Of a DNA stretch of 9,642 bases, positions 1-6,293 are shown in pieces; the first letter of the stretch is position 1; each line of letters opens with the position of its first letter. A model generated the notes under the pieces. The model ran no database searches. It had not been told where the DNA came from and worked only from the letters and a program-made list of their open reading frames with translations. Source of the stretch: Acidilobaceae archaeon (GTDB lineage: Archaea; Thermoproteota; Thermoprotei_A; Sulfolobales; Acidilobaceae); contig JALVJB010000135.1 of assembly GCA_027034115.1 (NCBI GenBank), positions 1-9,642 on the forward strand. Reading direction: 5' to 3'. The translations under genes were made by a program, and so were the position numbers.

Positions 1-22
1 CTACACATCGGTGCGAGGCACC

Positions 23-1159
23 TTGAAGCTATTCGAGTACGAGGCGAAGAAAATACTCGCTGACAAGGGCGTGAAGATCCCCCGAGGGGTCCTAGTAGCC
101 AAGGGAGAAGACCCGGTCGCTAAGGCTAAGGAAGCAGGGCTCGAGCCTCCGGTAGTTGTGAAAGCCCAGGTACTAGTGGCTGGCAGGGGGAAAGCCGGCG
201 GCATAAAAATGGCTAAGACGTGGGAGGAGGTAGCAAAGTATGCTGAGGAGCTATTCAACAAGCCGATTAAAGGCATCGTCCCCAAGCTCCTGCTAATCGA
301 GGAGGCAATACCCCACGAGGCCGAGCTCTACGCAGCCATAGTAATTGACAGGAGCGCTAGGAAACCCGTAATACTCGCTAGCCAGTATGGAGGCATGGAT
401 ATCGAGGAGATCTCTAAAGAGAAGCCTGAGAGCATTATCAGACAGCACGTCGATCCCTTCGTAGGCTTGAAGGGCTATCAGGCCAGGCTCATAGGAAAGA
501 GGATCGGTTTAAAGGGGAAGGCTCTAGCAAGCTTCTCTAAGTTCCTAACGGCTCTATATGAGGCTTTCACAGAGTATGATGCGGAGCTCGCAGAGTCGAA
601 CCCGCTCGCCCTCGTCGGCGAAGAAGTCATTCCCCTCGATGCTAGAATGATAGTCGACGACAACGCCCTCTACAGACACCCCGAACTAGCTAAAGAGAGG
701 TTCGAGGAGTCCGGCGAATACACGGAGTGGGAGATCAAGGCCCGGAAGATAGGGCTGGCCTTCGTGGAGCTCGACGGCGACGTGGGCATTATAGGCAACG
801 GAGCAGGCCTAACAATGACCACTATGGACCTAGTATACGAGTACGGCGGAAAACCAGCGAACTTCCTCGACATAGGAGGCGGTGCCAGCGCCGAGCTCGT
901 AAAGACCGCTGTCTCGTTCCTAATGGAGTACCCTAAGGCTAAGAAAGTATTCATCAACATCTTCGGCGGTATCACTAGGGGGGACGAAGTGGCTAGGGGA
1001 ATTGTGAAGGCGCTGCAAGAGCTAGGCCAGCTACCGAAGCCGATAGTGATAAGGCTCGCCGGTACGAAGGCTGAGGAGGGCCGGAAGATCCTAGAGGAGG
1101 CGGGGATCGAGGCTTATACTGACCCGATTGAGGCGGTTAAACGGGTGATTGAGCTCTAG
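23..1159 (+). CDS. sucC: Succinyl-CoA synthetase (ADP/GDP-forming), beta subunit
   Basis: This is the nucleotide-binding subunit of succinyl-CoA synthetase, which interconverts succinyl-CoA + NDP + Pi with succinate + CoA + NTP in the cytoplasm. From TTG at 23 the product has 378 residues, close to the usual 385-390, and begins MKLFEYEAK as in the family. Visible parts are an ATP-grasp domain (about 1-230) with VVVKAQVLVAGRGKAGG at 44-60, the ESNPLAL segment at 191-197 and PLDARM at 204-209 (Mg-nucleotide site), then a CoA-ligase domain with GNGAGLTM at 258-265, FLDIGGGAS at 281-289 and NIFGGITRGDE at 312-322. An in-frame GTG at 11 would add four residues, but no Shine-Dalgarno precedes it, whereas GAGG at 15-18 precedes the TTG. 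The gene is followed at 19 bp by sucD and is surely cotranscribed with it. Nucleotide specificity cannot be read from the sequence. Confidence 0.96.
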   Translation: MKLFEYEAKKILADKGVKIPRGVLVAKGEDPVAKAKEAGLEPPVVVKAQVLVAGRGKAGGIKMAKTWEEVAKYAEELFNKPIKGIVPKLLLIEEAIPHEAELYAAIVIDRSARKPVILASQYGGMDIEEISKEKPESIIRQHVDPFVGLKGYQARLIGKRIGLKGKALASFSKFLTALYEAFTEYDAELAESNPLALVGEEVIPLDARMIVDDNALYRHPELAKERFEESGEYTEWEIKARKIGLAFVELDGDVGIIGNGAGLTMTTMDLVYEYGGKPANFLDIGGGASAELVKTAVSFLMEYPKAKKVFINIFGGITRGDEVARGIVKALQELGQLPKPIVIRLAGTKAEEGRKILEEAGIEAYTDPIEAVKRVIEL

Positions 1160-1163
1160 GCTT

Positions 1164-1172
1164 GGGAGGTGG
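1164..1172 (+). promoter_or_regulatory. Strong Shine-Dalgarno that sets the sucD start
   Basis: GGGAGGTGG lies six bases before ATG at 1179 and complements the archaeal 16S rRNA 3' end (CACCUCC). It decides the start against the upstream in-frame TTG at 1149 and allows independent loading of ribosomes on sucD. Confidence 0.8.
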
Positions 1173-1178
1173 TGTGTG

Positions 1179-2051
1179 ATGGCGGTCTTACTAGACGAGA
1201 ATGCAAGGGTCATAGTCCAGGGGATTACTGGTAGGGAGGGATCCTTCCACACTAAGCTAATGCTGGAATACGGGACTAAGATAGTTGCAGGCGTCACCCC
1301 CGGCAAGGGAGGCATGGAGGTACACGGCGTACCAGTCTATGACACCATGAAAGAGGCTGTCGAGGCCCATCCAGAAGCAAACACGTCAATAATATTCGTC
1401 CCCGCAAGATTCGCTCCCGACGCAGTGTACGAGGCAGTCGATGCTGGAATGAAGCTGGTAGTCGTGATAACAGAGCACATACCCGTACATGAAACAATGA
1501 AGTTCGTGAACTACGCGAAGCAGAAGGGCACAATAATAATCGGCCCCAACTGCCCCGGCATCATAACCCCCGGTGTCGCAAAGGTAGGCATAATGCCAGG
1601 GTCAACATTCACGCCAGGCCCAGTTGGAATAGTATCTAGGAGCGGGACCCTCACCTACGAGATAGGATACGCCCTAACGAAAGCGGGGATAGGCCAGAGC
1701 ACGGTCATAGGAATAGGAGGAGACCCAATAGTAGGACTAACCTTTACCGAGGCAATGGAATACTTTGAGAAAGACCCACAGACCAAGGCACTAGTCCTAG
1801 TAGGCGAGATAGGAGGAGACATGGAGGAGAGAGCTGCCAAGATGATCGAGGAGGGCAAGTTCACCAAGCCAGTAGTAGCATTCATAGCTGGTAGGACAGC
1901 TCCGCCGGGCAAGAGAATGGGCCACGCGGGCGCGATAATAATGATGGGGACCGGCACCTACCAGGGCAAGGTCGAAGCCCTCAGGAAGGCTGGCGTAAAA
2001 GTGGCTGAGACACCGTTCCAGATACCCAGCCTAGTAAAGGAGGTCCTATAA
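1179..2051 (+). CDS. sucD: Succinyl-CoA synthetase (ADP/GDP-forming), alpha subunit
   Basis: This is the CoA-binding, phosphohistidine-carrying subunit that pairs with the product of the preceding gene. It has 290 residues, the normal size. The N-terminal Rossmann-type CoA domain shows VQGITGREGSFH at 13-24; later blocks are GPNCPGIITP at 122-131, SRSGTLTYE at 153-161, GIGGDPIVG at 178-186, GEIGGDMEE at 209-217 and GRTAPPGKRMGHAGA at 238-252, in which His249 matches the phosphorylated histidine. An upstream in-frame TTG at 1149 would overlap sucC and add ten unrelated residues. ATG at 1179 is preferred because GGGAGGTGG at 1164-1172 gives a near-perfect Shine-Dalgarno six bases upstream. The last 6 bp overlap the end of the opposing XPB-type helicase gene. 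Confidence 0.97.
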   Translation: MAVLLDENARVIVQGITGREGSFHTKLMLEYGTKIVAGVTPGKGGMEVHGVPVYDTMKEAVEAHPEANTSIIFVPARFAPDAVYEAVDAGMKLVVVITEHIPVHETMKFVNYAKQKGTIIIGPNCPGIITPGVAKVGIMPGSTFTPGPVGIVSRSGTLTYEIGYALTKAGIGQSTVIGIGGDPIVGLTFTEAMEYFEKDPQTKALVLVGEIGGDMEERAAKMIEEGKFTKPVVAFIAGRTAPPGKRMGHAGAIIMMGTGTYQGKVEALRKAGVKVAETPFQIPSLVKEVL

Positions 2052-3686
2052 CCTCCCCATCCTCCTCTTTCTAGCCTGATACTCCTCGCTAGTCCCAGCG
2101 GCGATTATCTCGTACAACCTAGCAGTATTCGCTCCGTTCTTCGGCCTTAAGAGCCGGCCGAGCCTCTGGATGAACTGCCTCTGGCTTCCTGTACCGGATA
2201 ACAAGACGCCTACATTAGCGTCTGGTATATCGATTCCCTCATCGCCTACGGTCGTTACAACGAGGACCCCGCTGGGAGAGGCGCGGAACTCCTCGAGCAC
2301 CCGTGCTCTCCTAGCCTTGTCGAGGCCTCCGTGAAGGAGCAGGCCCCCCACCCTTCTCGCTATCTCCTCGGCCTGCGACTTGTACTGGGTGAAGACGATG
2401 ATCTTAGATCCCTTGGCTAGCTCGTTCCTAATTATCTTCTCAGCCTCCCTTAACTTCGCCTCGCTATGTTGTATGAGCTTCGTCATCTCCTTGTGGATGC
2501 GTATAGCCTGGATTGCGTCCTGATCGCCCTTCTTAGCGGCCTCGAGGAGCTCCTGGAAGGTGCGCCCTCTAGCGTATACCTGATACCTCCTCCTTAGCTC
2601 CATGTACTTCTTCTTCTCGTTGGGCAGCAGGTCAACCTTCCTCTGGATTATAGTGTAGGTGGCGAGGTATCCCTGCCTAGTGAGTTCTCCTGGAGAGGTG
2701 TGGTATACAACGCCTCCAAGGAGCGGGAATATCTCCTCGTGCTTCCCATCTTCCCTCTCTATGGTGGCGGAGAGCCCTAACCGGTAGGGGGCAGGCATAC
2801 CTATAGCCACGGCCCTAAACTTCTCGGCTGGTAAGTGGTGGGCCTCGTCGAATATCACTAGGGAGAAGTAAGGGGCAAACTCGCGGAGCCTGCGATACGC
2901 CGTCTGATACGTCGTCACCGTTATGGGGGCCAGCCTCTTCTCCTCCCCATAATAGGCGCCAACCATCCCCCCCGCATCGGTGAACCTCCTGACAGCCTGG
3001 ATCCACTGCCTTACCTGCTCCCTCGTGTAAACCACGACAAGTGTCCTCACCTGTAATTCCGCGATGCCAGCGATGGCCACCACAGTCTTACCCGCACCAG
3101 TGGGCAGAGCGATTATACCCTTGTAATCATTTTCTCTCCAAGCCTTCAACGCTTCCTCCTGGTAGGGGCGGAGGGTCCCTCTAAACTCTATCCTCCTGGG
3201 CAGGAGGCTCGCGCTTCCAAGTAAACCGACTTCGTCGACGACCCGGAGCCCGGCATTACGGAGCACACTGACAACCTTCCCGTAAAGGTACGGGGGTATC
3301 TTGTAAGCCTTCTCCTCACGGTCGTAGAGGAGGGGTAGACCCCCCTCCCTCAATATGTCCCTGAGGAACCTTCGAGAGGAAACCCCTATCCATCCGTCTT
3401 CCCGGAAGTAAACACGGGCGGTGTTGTACTCTTCGAATACCCTCTTTAACTCTTCAAGGTCTTCCTCGACAATACCCTCAATGCTTGAGAGCAGGGAGAA
3501 TACATCCTCAAGGGTATAGCCCTCTTTTCTCACCCTCTGGGGGTCCAATTCAAATAGTGAGTAGCCCTCCCGACGGCCCAGATACCTGGCTACCCTAGTT
3601 ATAGTCTTGAATAGCTCCTTATCGATCCATCCCTTAACCCTGAAACGTACCCGAGGAACGCTTACAGTTCTATGCAACACCGACAT
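2046..3686 (-). CDS. xpb: XPB/Rad25-family superfamily 2 DNA helicase
   Basis: This is an ATP-dependent DNA translocase/helicase of the XPB family, which in archaea is linked to nucleotide excision repair or promoter opening. The 546-residue protein has an N-terminal damage-recognition-like region (about 1-165), then helicase motifs: RPYQ at 173-176, Walker A LPTGAGKT at 194-201, DEAH at 280-283, LSAT at 305-308, and the XPB-specific RED triplet at 311-313 directly after motif III. A basic helical thumb-like insert (about 350-410) precedes the second RecA domain, with TTVGDEGIDIP at 478-488 and QFIQRLGRLLRP at 504-515. The RED motif separates it from generic DEAH helicases. ATG at 3686 is kept as the start, but its Shine-Dalgarno is weak and GTG or TTG two or three codons later are possible. 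It overlaps the upstream 151-residue gene by 17 bp, suggesting coupled translation. The nuclease partner Bax1, often adjacent in Crenarchaeota, is not next to it. Confidence 0.93.
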   Translation of the reverse strand: MSVLHRTVSVPRVRFRVKGWIDKELFKTITRVARYLGRREGYSLFELDPQRVRKEGYTLEDVFSLLSSIEGIVEEDLEELKRVFEEYNTARVYFREDGWIGVSSRRFLRDILREGGLPLLYDREEKAYKIPPYLYGKVVSVLRNAGLRVVDEVGLLGSASLLPRRIEFRGTLRPYQEEALKAWRENDYKGIIALPTGAGKTVVAIAGIAELQVRTLVVVYTREQVRQWIQAVRRFTDAGGMVGAYYGEEKRLAPITVTTYQTAYRRLREFAPYFSLVIFDEAHHLPAEKFRAVAIGMPAPYRLGLSATIEREDGKHEEIFPLLGGVVYHTSPGELTRQGYLATYTIIQRKVDLLPNEKKKYMELRRRYQVYARGRTFQELLEAAKKGDQDAIQAIRIHKEMTKLIQHSEAKLREAEKIIRNELAKGSKIIVFTQYKSQAEEIARRVGGLLLHGGLDKARRARVLEEFRASPSGVLVVTTVGDEGIDIPDANVGVLLSGTGSQRQFIQRLGRLLRPKNGANTARLYEIIAAGTSEEYQARKRRMGRL

Positions 3687-4125
3687 CCCCAGCAGGCCTG
3701 TAACCCAGCACTGGGAAGGGTCCCCTCATACCTAACTTCTCCAGTAACCTCTTTACACGGAGAGGGGGGTCGCCGGACGAATGGAGTACCACGCACTCGA
3801 CACCCCTCCTCTTTATAAGTTCAACTTTCTCGACCTCTGGCTCGTCGGCTAACTCGAGAAGCCAGCCCGCACGGTCGCCGCATACCCCTACACTCACACG
3901 CAATAGCCTCATACAATCGCCATCCGCTATCTCCACCAATATCCAGGCTTCTAAATCCTCCTCTCTATGAAATAGTACTTCTACATAATCGTACTCCTTA
4001 TCGGCGACTCTACTAGCAAGTTCTACTAAGTCCTCCTCCTCGAATAGACCCGAGTCCTCTAGGCACGGACCGGCTCCATGCGTGGGTTCGCGCTCATCGA
4101 GGTCGCCTCTTAAAACCTCATTCAT
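3670..4125 (-). CDS. Unrecognised acidic protein upstream of XPB
   Basis: I do not recognise this 151-residue protein. It is strongly acidic (34 Asp/Glu against 18 Lys/Arg, by my count), has four scattered cysteines with no CxxC pair, and shows no signal peptide or membrane segment. An acidic stretch (about 23-60, with EEED and REED) is followed by alternating strand-like and helix-like segments and a more basic C-terminal part (about 105-140: ELIKRRG, LRVKRLLEKLG). The ATG start is supported by AGAGGGG six bases upstream (rc of 4132-4138) and by a TATA-like box about 40 bp upstream. Its end overlaps the helicase start by 17 bp, so the two are almost certainly one operon, which suggests a role with XPB such as an accessory or regulatory subunit. 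That role is inference from position only. It is not Bax1, which is much larger and a nuclease. Confidence 0.75.
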   Translation of the reverse strand: MNEVLRGDLDEREPTHGAGPCLEDSGLFEEEDLVELASRVADKEYDYVEVLFHREEDLEAWILVEIADGDCMRLLRVSVGVCGDRAGWLLELADEPEVEKVELIKRRGVECVVLHSSGDPPLRVKRLLEKLGMRGPFPVLGYRPAGDVGVA

Positions 4126-4161
4126 CGCCGGCCCCTCTAAACGCGTACCCCTACATGGGAG

Positions 4162-4169
4162 TTAATTAG
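4162..4169 (-). promoter_or_regulatory. TATA-like box for the acidic protein-XPB operon
   Basis: Read on the - strand this is CTAATTAA, an AT-rich octamer in GC-rich surroundings. It lies about 26 bp before position 4139, just upstream of the Shine-Dalgarno AGAGGGG of the 151-residue gene. The BRE is not obvious, so this is a positional call. Confidence 0.5.
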
Positions 4170-4197
4170 GAGGTCGGTGAGGTCTCCACTCTTCACT

Positions 4198-4210
4198 GGC
4201 CCAGAGGGCC
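4198..4210. repeat. GGCCC-AGA-GGGCC inverted repeat
   Basis: A perfect 5-bp inverted repeat with a 3-base loop lies between the two divergent promoters and is followed by TTT. It could be a protein-binding dyad or a weak hairpin; the run of T is too short to argue for a terminator, and five GC pairs can occur by chance. Confidence 0.35.
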
Positions 4211-4259
4211 TTTGATCTCGGCAAACTCCTCATCCCTCCCAGGGTATGGTAAGGAGGCA

Positions 4260-4267
4260 CTAATTAA
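4260..4267 (+). promoter_or_regulatory. TATA-like box for the Mrp/NBP35-type ATPase gene
   Basis: CTAATTAA, identical to the box on the opposite strand at 4162-4169, sits 43 bp before the ATG at 4310. A transcript starting about 26 bp downstream would carry a leader near 20 bases. It is the only clear AT-rich octamer close to the gene. Confidence 0.5.
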
Positions 4268-4309
4268 AGCCTCGACCTGGAATCCCGGATACTGGGGCGA
4301 AGAAGAGAG

Positions 4310-5218
4310 ATGTCGTCTAAGGGCACGAGGATTAGTAAGGGGGAGTACAAAGCGGTCGCCCAGCGCATGAAAGTTATCCAGGAGCAGCAGAAGCTAATAG
4401 TAGAGAAAATGAAGAGGATAAAATACAAGATAGCGATAATGAGTAATAAGGGAGGCGTAGGGAAGAGCTTCGTAACAGCAAGCCTCGCAGCCGCCCTCGC
4501 AGTCTCGGGGAGGAAAGTAGGAGTACTCGATGCAGACGTTCACGGGCCAAGCATACACAAGCTCTTCGGCCTACCCACGGGTCTAGGCATGCCCGCTAAG
4601 CCCGACGGCACGATGATACCGGTGGAGGCGCCGCCGGGCGTTAAGATTGCGAGCCTAGGACTCCTACTGCCAGAGGATGAGACGCCGCTCATATGGAGGG
4701 GGCCTATAAAGACTAGTGCTCTCAGGGAGCTTCTAGCCTTCACAGAGTGGGGCGATCTCGACTACCTCCTCATAGACCTCCCACCAGGCACGGGCGATGA
4801 ACAACTCACGATAGCCCAGCTAATACCCAACATGACGGGAGTAATCCTAGTAACCATACCCAGCGACCTGTCGAAAGCAATAGTCCTCAAGGGCCTGGCA
4901 TTCTCCAAGAGGCTCAACGTGCCAGTAATAGGGATAATCGAGAACATGTCCTACTTCCGTTGCCCCGACAATACTATTCACTACATATTCGGGAAAGGAG
5001 CCGCGGAGGATATCGCCAAGAAGTATAACATCGAGTATCTTGGATCCATACCAATAGACCCGAGGATTCGTGAGGCTAACGATAAGGGGAAGGTGTTCTT
5101 CATAGAGTATCCGGACTCCGAGGCTAGTAAGGCCTTCCTGAAAATAGCAGAGAAAGTTATAAGCATAGTCGAAGGAGGCAGAAGGGATAAGGAAGAAGTA
5201 GGGTCAGACGAGTCCTAG
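4310..5218 (+). CDS. Mrp/NBP35 (ApbC)-family P-loop ATPase, CxxC missing
   Basis: This is a SIMIBI-class ATPase of the Mrp/NBP35 family, whose members bind and transfer Fe-S clusters in the cytoplasm as dimers. The 302-residue protein has a charged N-terminal helix (about 1-40), a deviant Walker A KGGVGKS at 47-53, switch I DADVHGPS at 74-81, LIDLPPGTGDEQ at 154-165 (switch II) and ENMSYF at 211-216. The family's C-terminal CPxC cluster motif is incomplete: Cys218-Pro-Asp is followed by Asn221, and Cys218 is the only cysteine in the whole protein. A classical two-cysteine site per monomer is therefore impossible. The start is ATG at 4310; upstream in frame there is only a CTG before a stop codon. 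The Shine-Dalgarno is weak. The gene is monocistronic, and its last 15 bp overlap rpl23 tail to tail. Family assignment is firm; the role as an Fe-S carrier is less so. Confidence 0.92.
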   Translation: MSSKGTRISKGEYKAVAQRMKVIQEQQKLIVEKMKRIKYKIAIMSNKGGVGKSFVTASLAAALAVSGRKVGVLDADVHGPSIHKLFGLPTGLGMPAKPDGTMIPVEAPPGVKIASLGLLLPEDETPLIWRGPIKTSALRELLAFTEWGDLDYLLIDLPPGTGDEQLTIAQLIPNMTGVILVTIPSDLSKAIVLKGLAFSKRLNVPVIGIIENMSYFRCPDNTIHYIFGKGAAEDIAKKYNIEYLGSIPIDPRIREANDKGKVFFIEYPDSEASKAFLKIAEKVISIVEGGRRDKEEVGSDES

Positions 5219-5464
5219 CTTTGATGCTAGCTCGGCCGCGTTATACTCTTTCGCTAGCTTCACATAGGCTTTCTTCTCTCCCTTAGGTGTGATGAGTGTT
5301 CTAACCTTGTCTACCTTTACGTCGTATAAGATCTCCACGGCTTTCTTGATATCCGGCTTAGTAGCATCTCTCCTGACGATTAGTGTGAGTGTATTCTCCT
5401 CTTCCAATAGTCTAGAGGCCTTCTCGCTCATGTGAATCCTAATTATTACTTCCTCCGGCTTCAC
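5204..5464 (-). CDS. rpl23: Large-subunit ribosomal protein L23 (uL23)
   Basis: This protein binds domain III of 23S rRNA beside the peptide exit tunnel and helps dock SRP and other tunnel factors. At 86 residues it is the normal archaeal size. Diagnostic segments are MSEKASRLLEEENTLT at 12-27, RRDATKPDIKKAVE at 31-44, YDVKVDKV at 47-54 and the near-invariant TLITPKGEKKAYVKL at 56-70. It starts with GTG at 5464; GTGA overlaps the TGA stop of rpl4 by 4 bp, so translation is probably coupled, with GGGTGGAG upstream as a partial Shine-Dalgarno. The gene is last in the L3-L4-L23 run; its end overlaps the opposing ATPase gene by 15 bp. In most archaea rpl2 would follow, and here it does not. Confidence 0.96.
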   Translation of the reverse strand: MKPEEVIIRIHMSEKASRLLEEENTLTLIVRRDATKPDIKKAVEILYDVKVDKVRTLITPKGEKKAYVKLAKEYNAAELASKLGLV

Positions 5465-6282
5465 TGCGTCTCCACCCTGAATCTAGCCTTCAAGCCCTCA
5501 AGAGCTTTCGCCGTTATTACTGTTAGCCTTCCTGGAACACCTCCTGGAGCGAGCTGGAGCACGTTCACGAGTTCGGGGGTTGCCACATCTACGCCTGGGA
5601 AGCCCTTAACCGCCTTGGCGAAGGGCGAGTAGGGATCCTCTACTATGAAGAGGATGCTTACAGGGACCTTATACCTCCTACCCCTGCGCTTACCCTTGCC
5701 GGCTCTCCACCTCTTCCCATTATACGCCCGGACTATGTCATCGTATACTCCTATCTTCTCAAGGAGAGCCCTAGCATCGCTCGCCTTGGATATAGCCTCT
5801 AGGACACTGCTGTCAAGCACAATTGGTAGATATTTAGCATTGAACTTGTGGCCCCGGGCCTTTACTAGCTCCGGTATTGAGGTGGCGGCGAGCGCGCTCA
5901 TAGTGGCGAGCTTCTTCTCGAGCGCGTTGATCTCCTCGTGTATCTTCTTCTCAACCCTTGGAGGGTGTGCAAGGCGCCCTCCACGAGTCATGTTGACGAG
6001 GGCAGCCCTCATACTGCCCCTTATACGGGGGACCCTCGAGACCCCGTGGTGGGCTCCAAGGCTACGGGCACTGGTCCTCTTCCCCGCCATGGGATCCCTT
6101 CCCTTAGGCTGGAGCCTGGCTGTCAGCTCGCTGTAGAAAGCTCTCCTTATGAGGTCCTTCCTAACAGGGACCCTGAAGACGTCTGGTAGTACCACTTGTC
6201 CGGCGTCTTCGCCCTGAGGGCCGAAGACGGGGACCGATATCGGGTCTCTAAGGTAGAGGAATAGGGTTGAGTAAACCATCAC
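5461..6282 (-). CDS. rpl4: Large-subunit ribosomal protein L4 (uL4, archaeal L4e type)
   Basis: L4 is a 23S rRNA-binding protein whose long loop lines the peptide exit tunnel. The product is about 273 residues. The conserved loop region carries RLQPKGRDPMAGKRTSARS at 56-74, then RVPRIRG, GGRLAHPPRVEKK and LATMSALAATS, typical of the archaeal/eukaryotic L4e branch; VKARGHK follows. Start choice is between GTG at 6282 and the adjacent ATG at 6279. AGGGGGTG (6296-6288 on the - strand) is five bases before the GTG and eight before the ATG, so both are possible and differ by one residue. The rpl3 stop codon TAG is itself part of this Shine-Dalgarno, and the rpl4 stop overlaps the rpl23 start, so the three genes are tightly coupled. 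Confidence 0.97.
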   Translation of the reverse strand: MMVYSTLFLYLRDPISVPVFGPQGEDAGQVVLPDVFRVPVRKDLIRRAFYSELTARLQPKGRDPMAGKRTSARSLGAHHGVSRVPRIRGSMRAALVNMTRGGRLAHPPRVEKKIHEEINALEKKLATMSALAATSIPELVKARGHKFNAKYLPIVLDSSVLEAISKASDARALLEKIGVYDDIVRAYNGKRWRAGKGKRRGRRYKVPVSILFIVEDPYSPFAKAVKGFPGVDVATPELVNVLQLAPGGVPGRLTVITAKALEGLKARFRVETQ

Positions 6283-6293
6283 TTAGACACCCC

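Larger units (their letters stand above)
4126..4309. promoter_or_regulatory. Divergent intergenic promoter region
   Basis: These 184 bp separate the divergent 151-residue gene and the Mrp-type ATPase gene. They hold two mirror-image TATA-like boxes, TTAATTAG at 4162-4169 (used on the - strand as CTAATTAA) and CTAATTAA at 4260-4267 (+ strand), and a GGCCC-AGA-GGGCC inverted repeat at 4198-4210. Assuming the usual 26-base TATA-to-start distance, transcripts would begin near 4139 (-) and 4290 (+), leaving leaders of about 14 and 20 bases. I see no convincing small gene or structured RNA here. Confidence 0.55.

Noticed and set aside
4198..4213. GC hairpin followed by TTT as a transcription terminator
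   Set aside because: It lies between divergent promoters where no transcript should end, and three T are too few.
4212..4370. 52-codon TTG-initiated frame running from the divergent spacer into the ATPase gene
   Set aside because: It crosses the predicted TATA box and overlaps 61 bp of the ATPase gene in another frame; the Shine-Dalgarno spacing is poor.
5287..5294. GTGATGA resembling a C box of a C/D guide RNA
   Set aside because: No CUGA D box at a suitable distance and the site lies within rpl23 coding sequence.
5645..6136. 163-codon + strand frame opposite rpl4
   Set aside because: Antisense to a certain ribosomal protein gene; the product is a leucine/serine-rich mirror of L4 codons with no ribosome-binding site.
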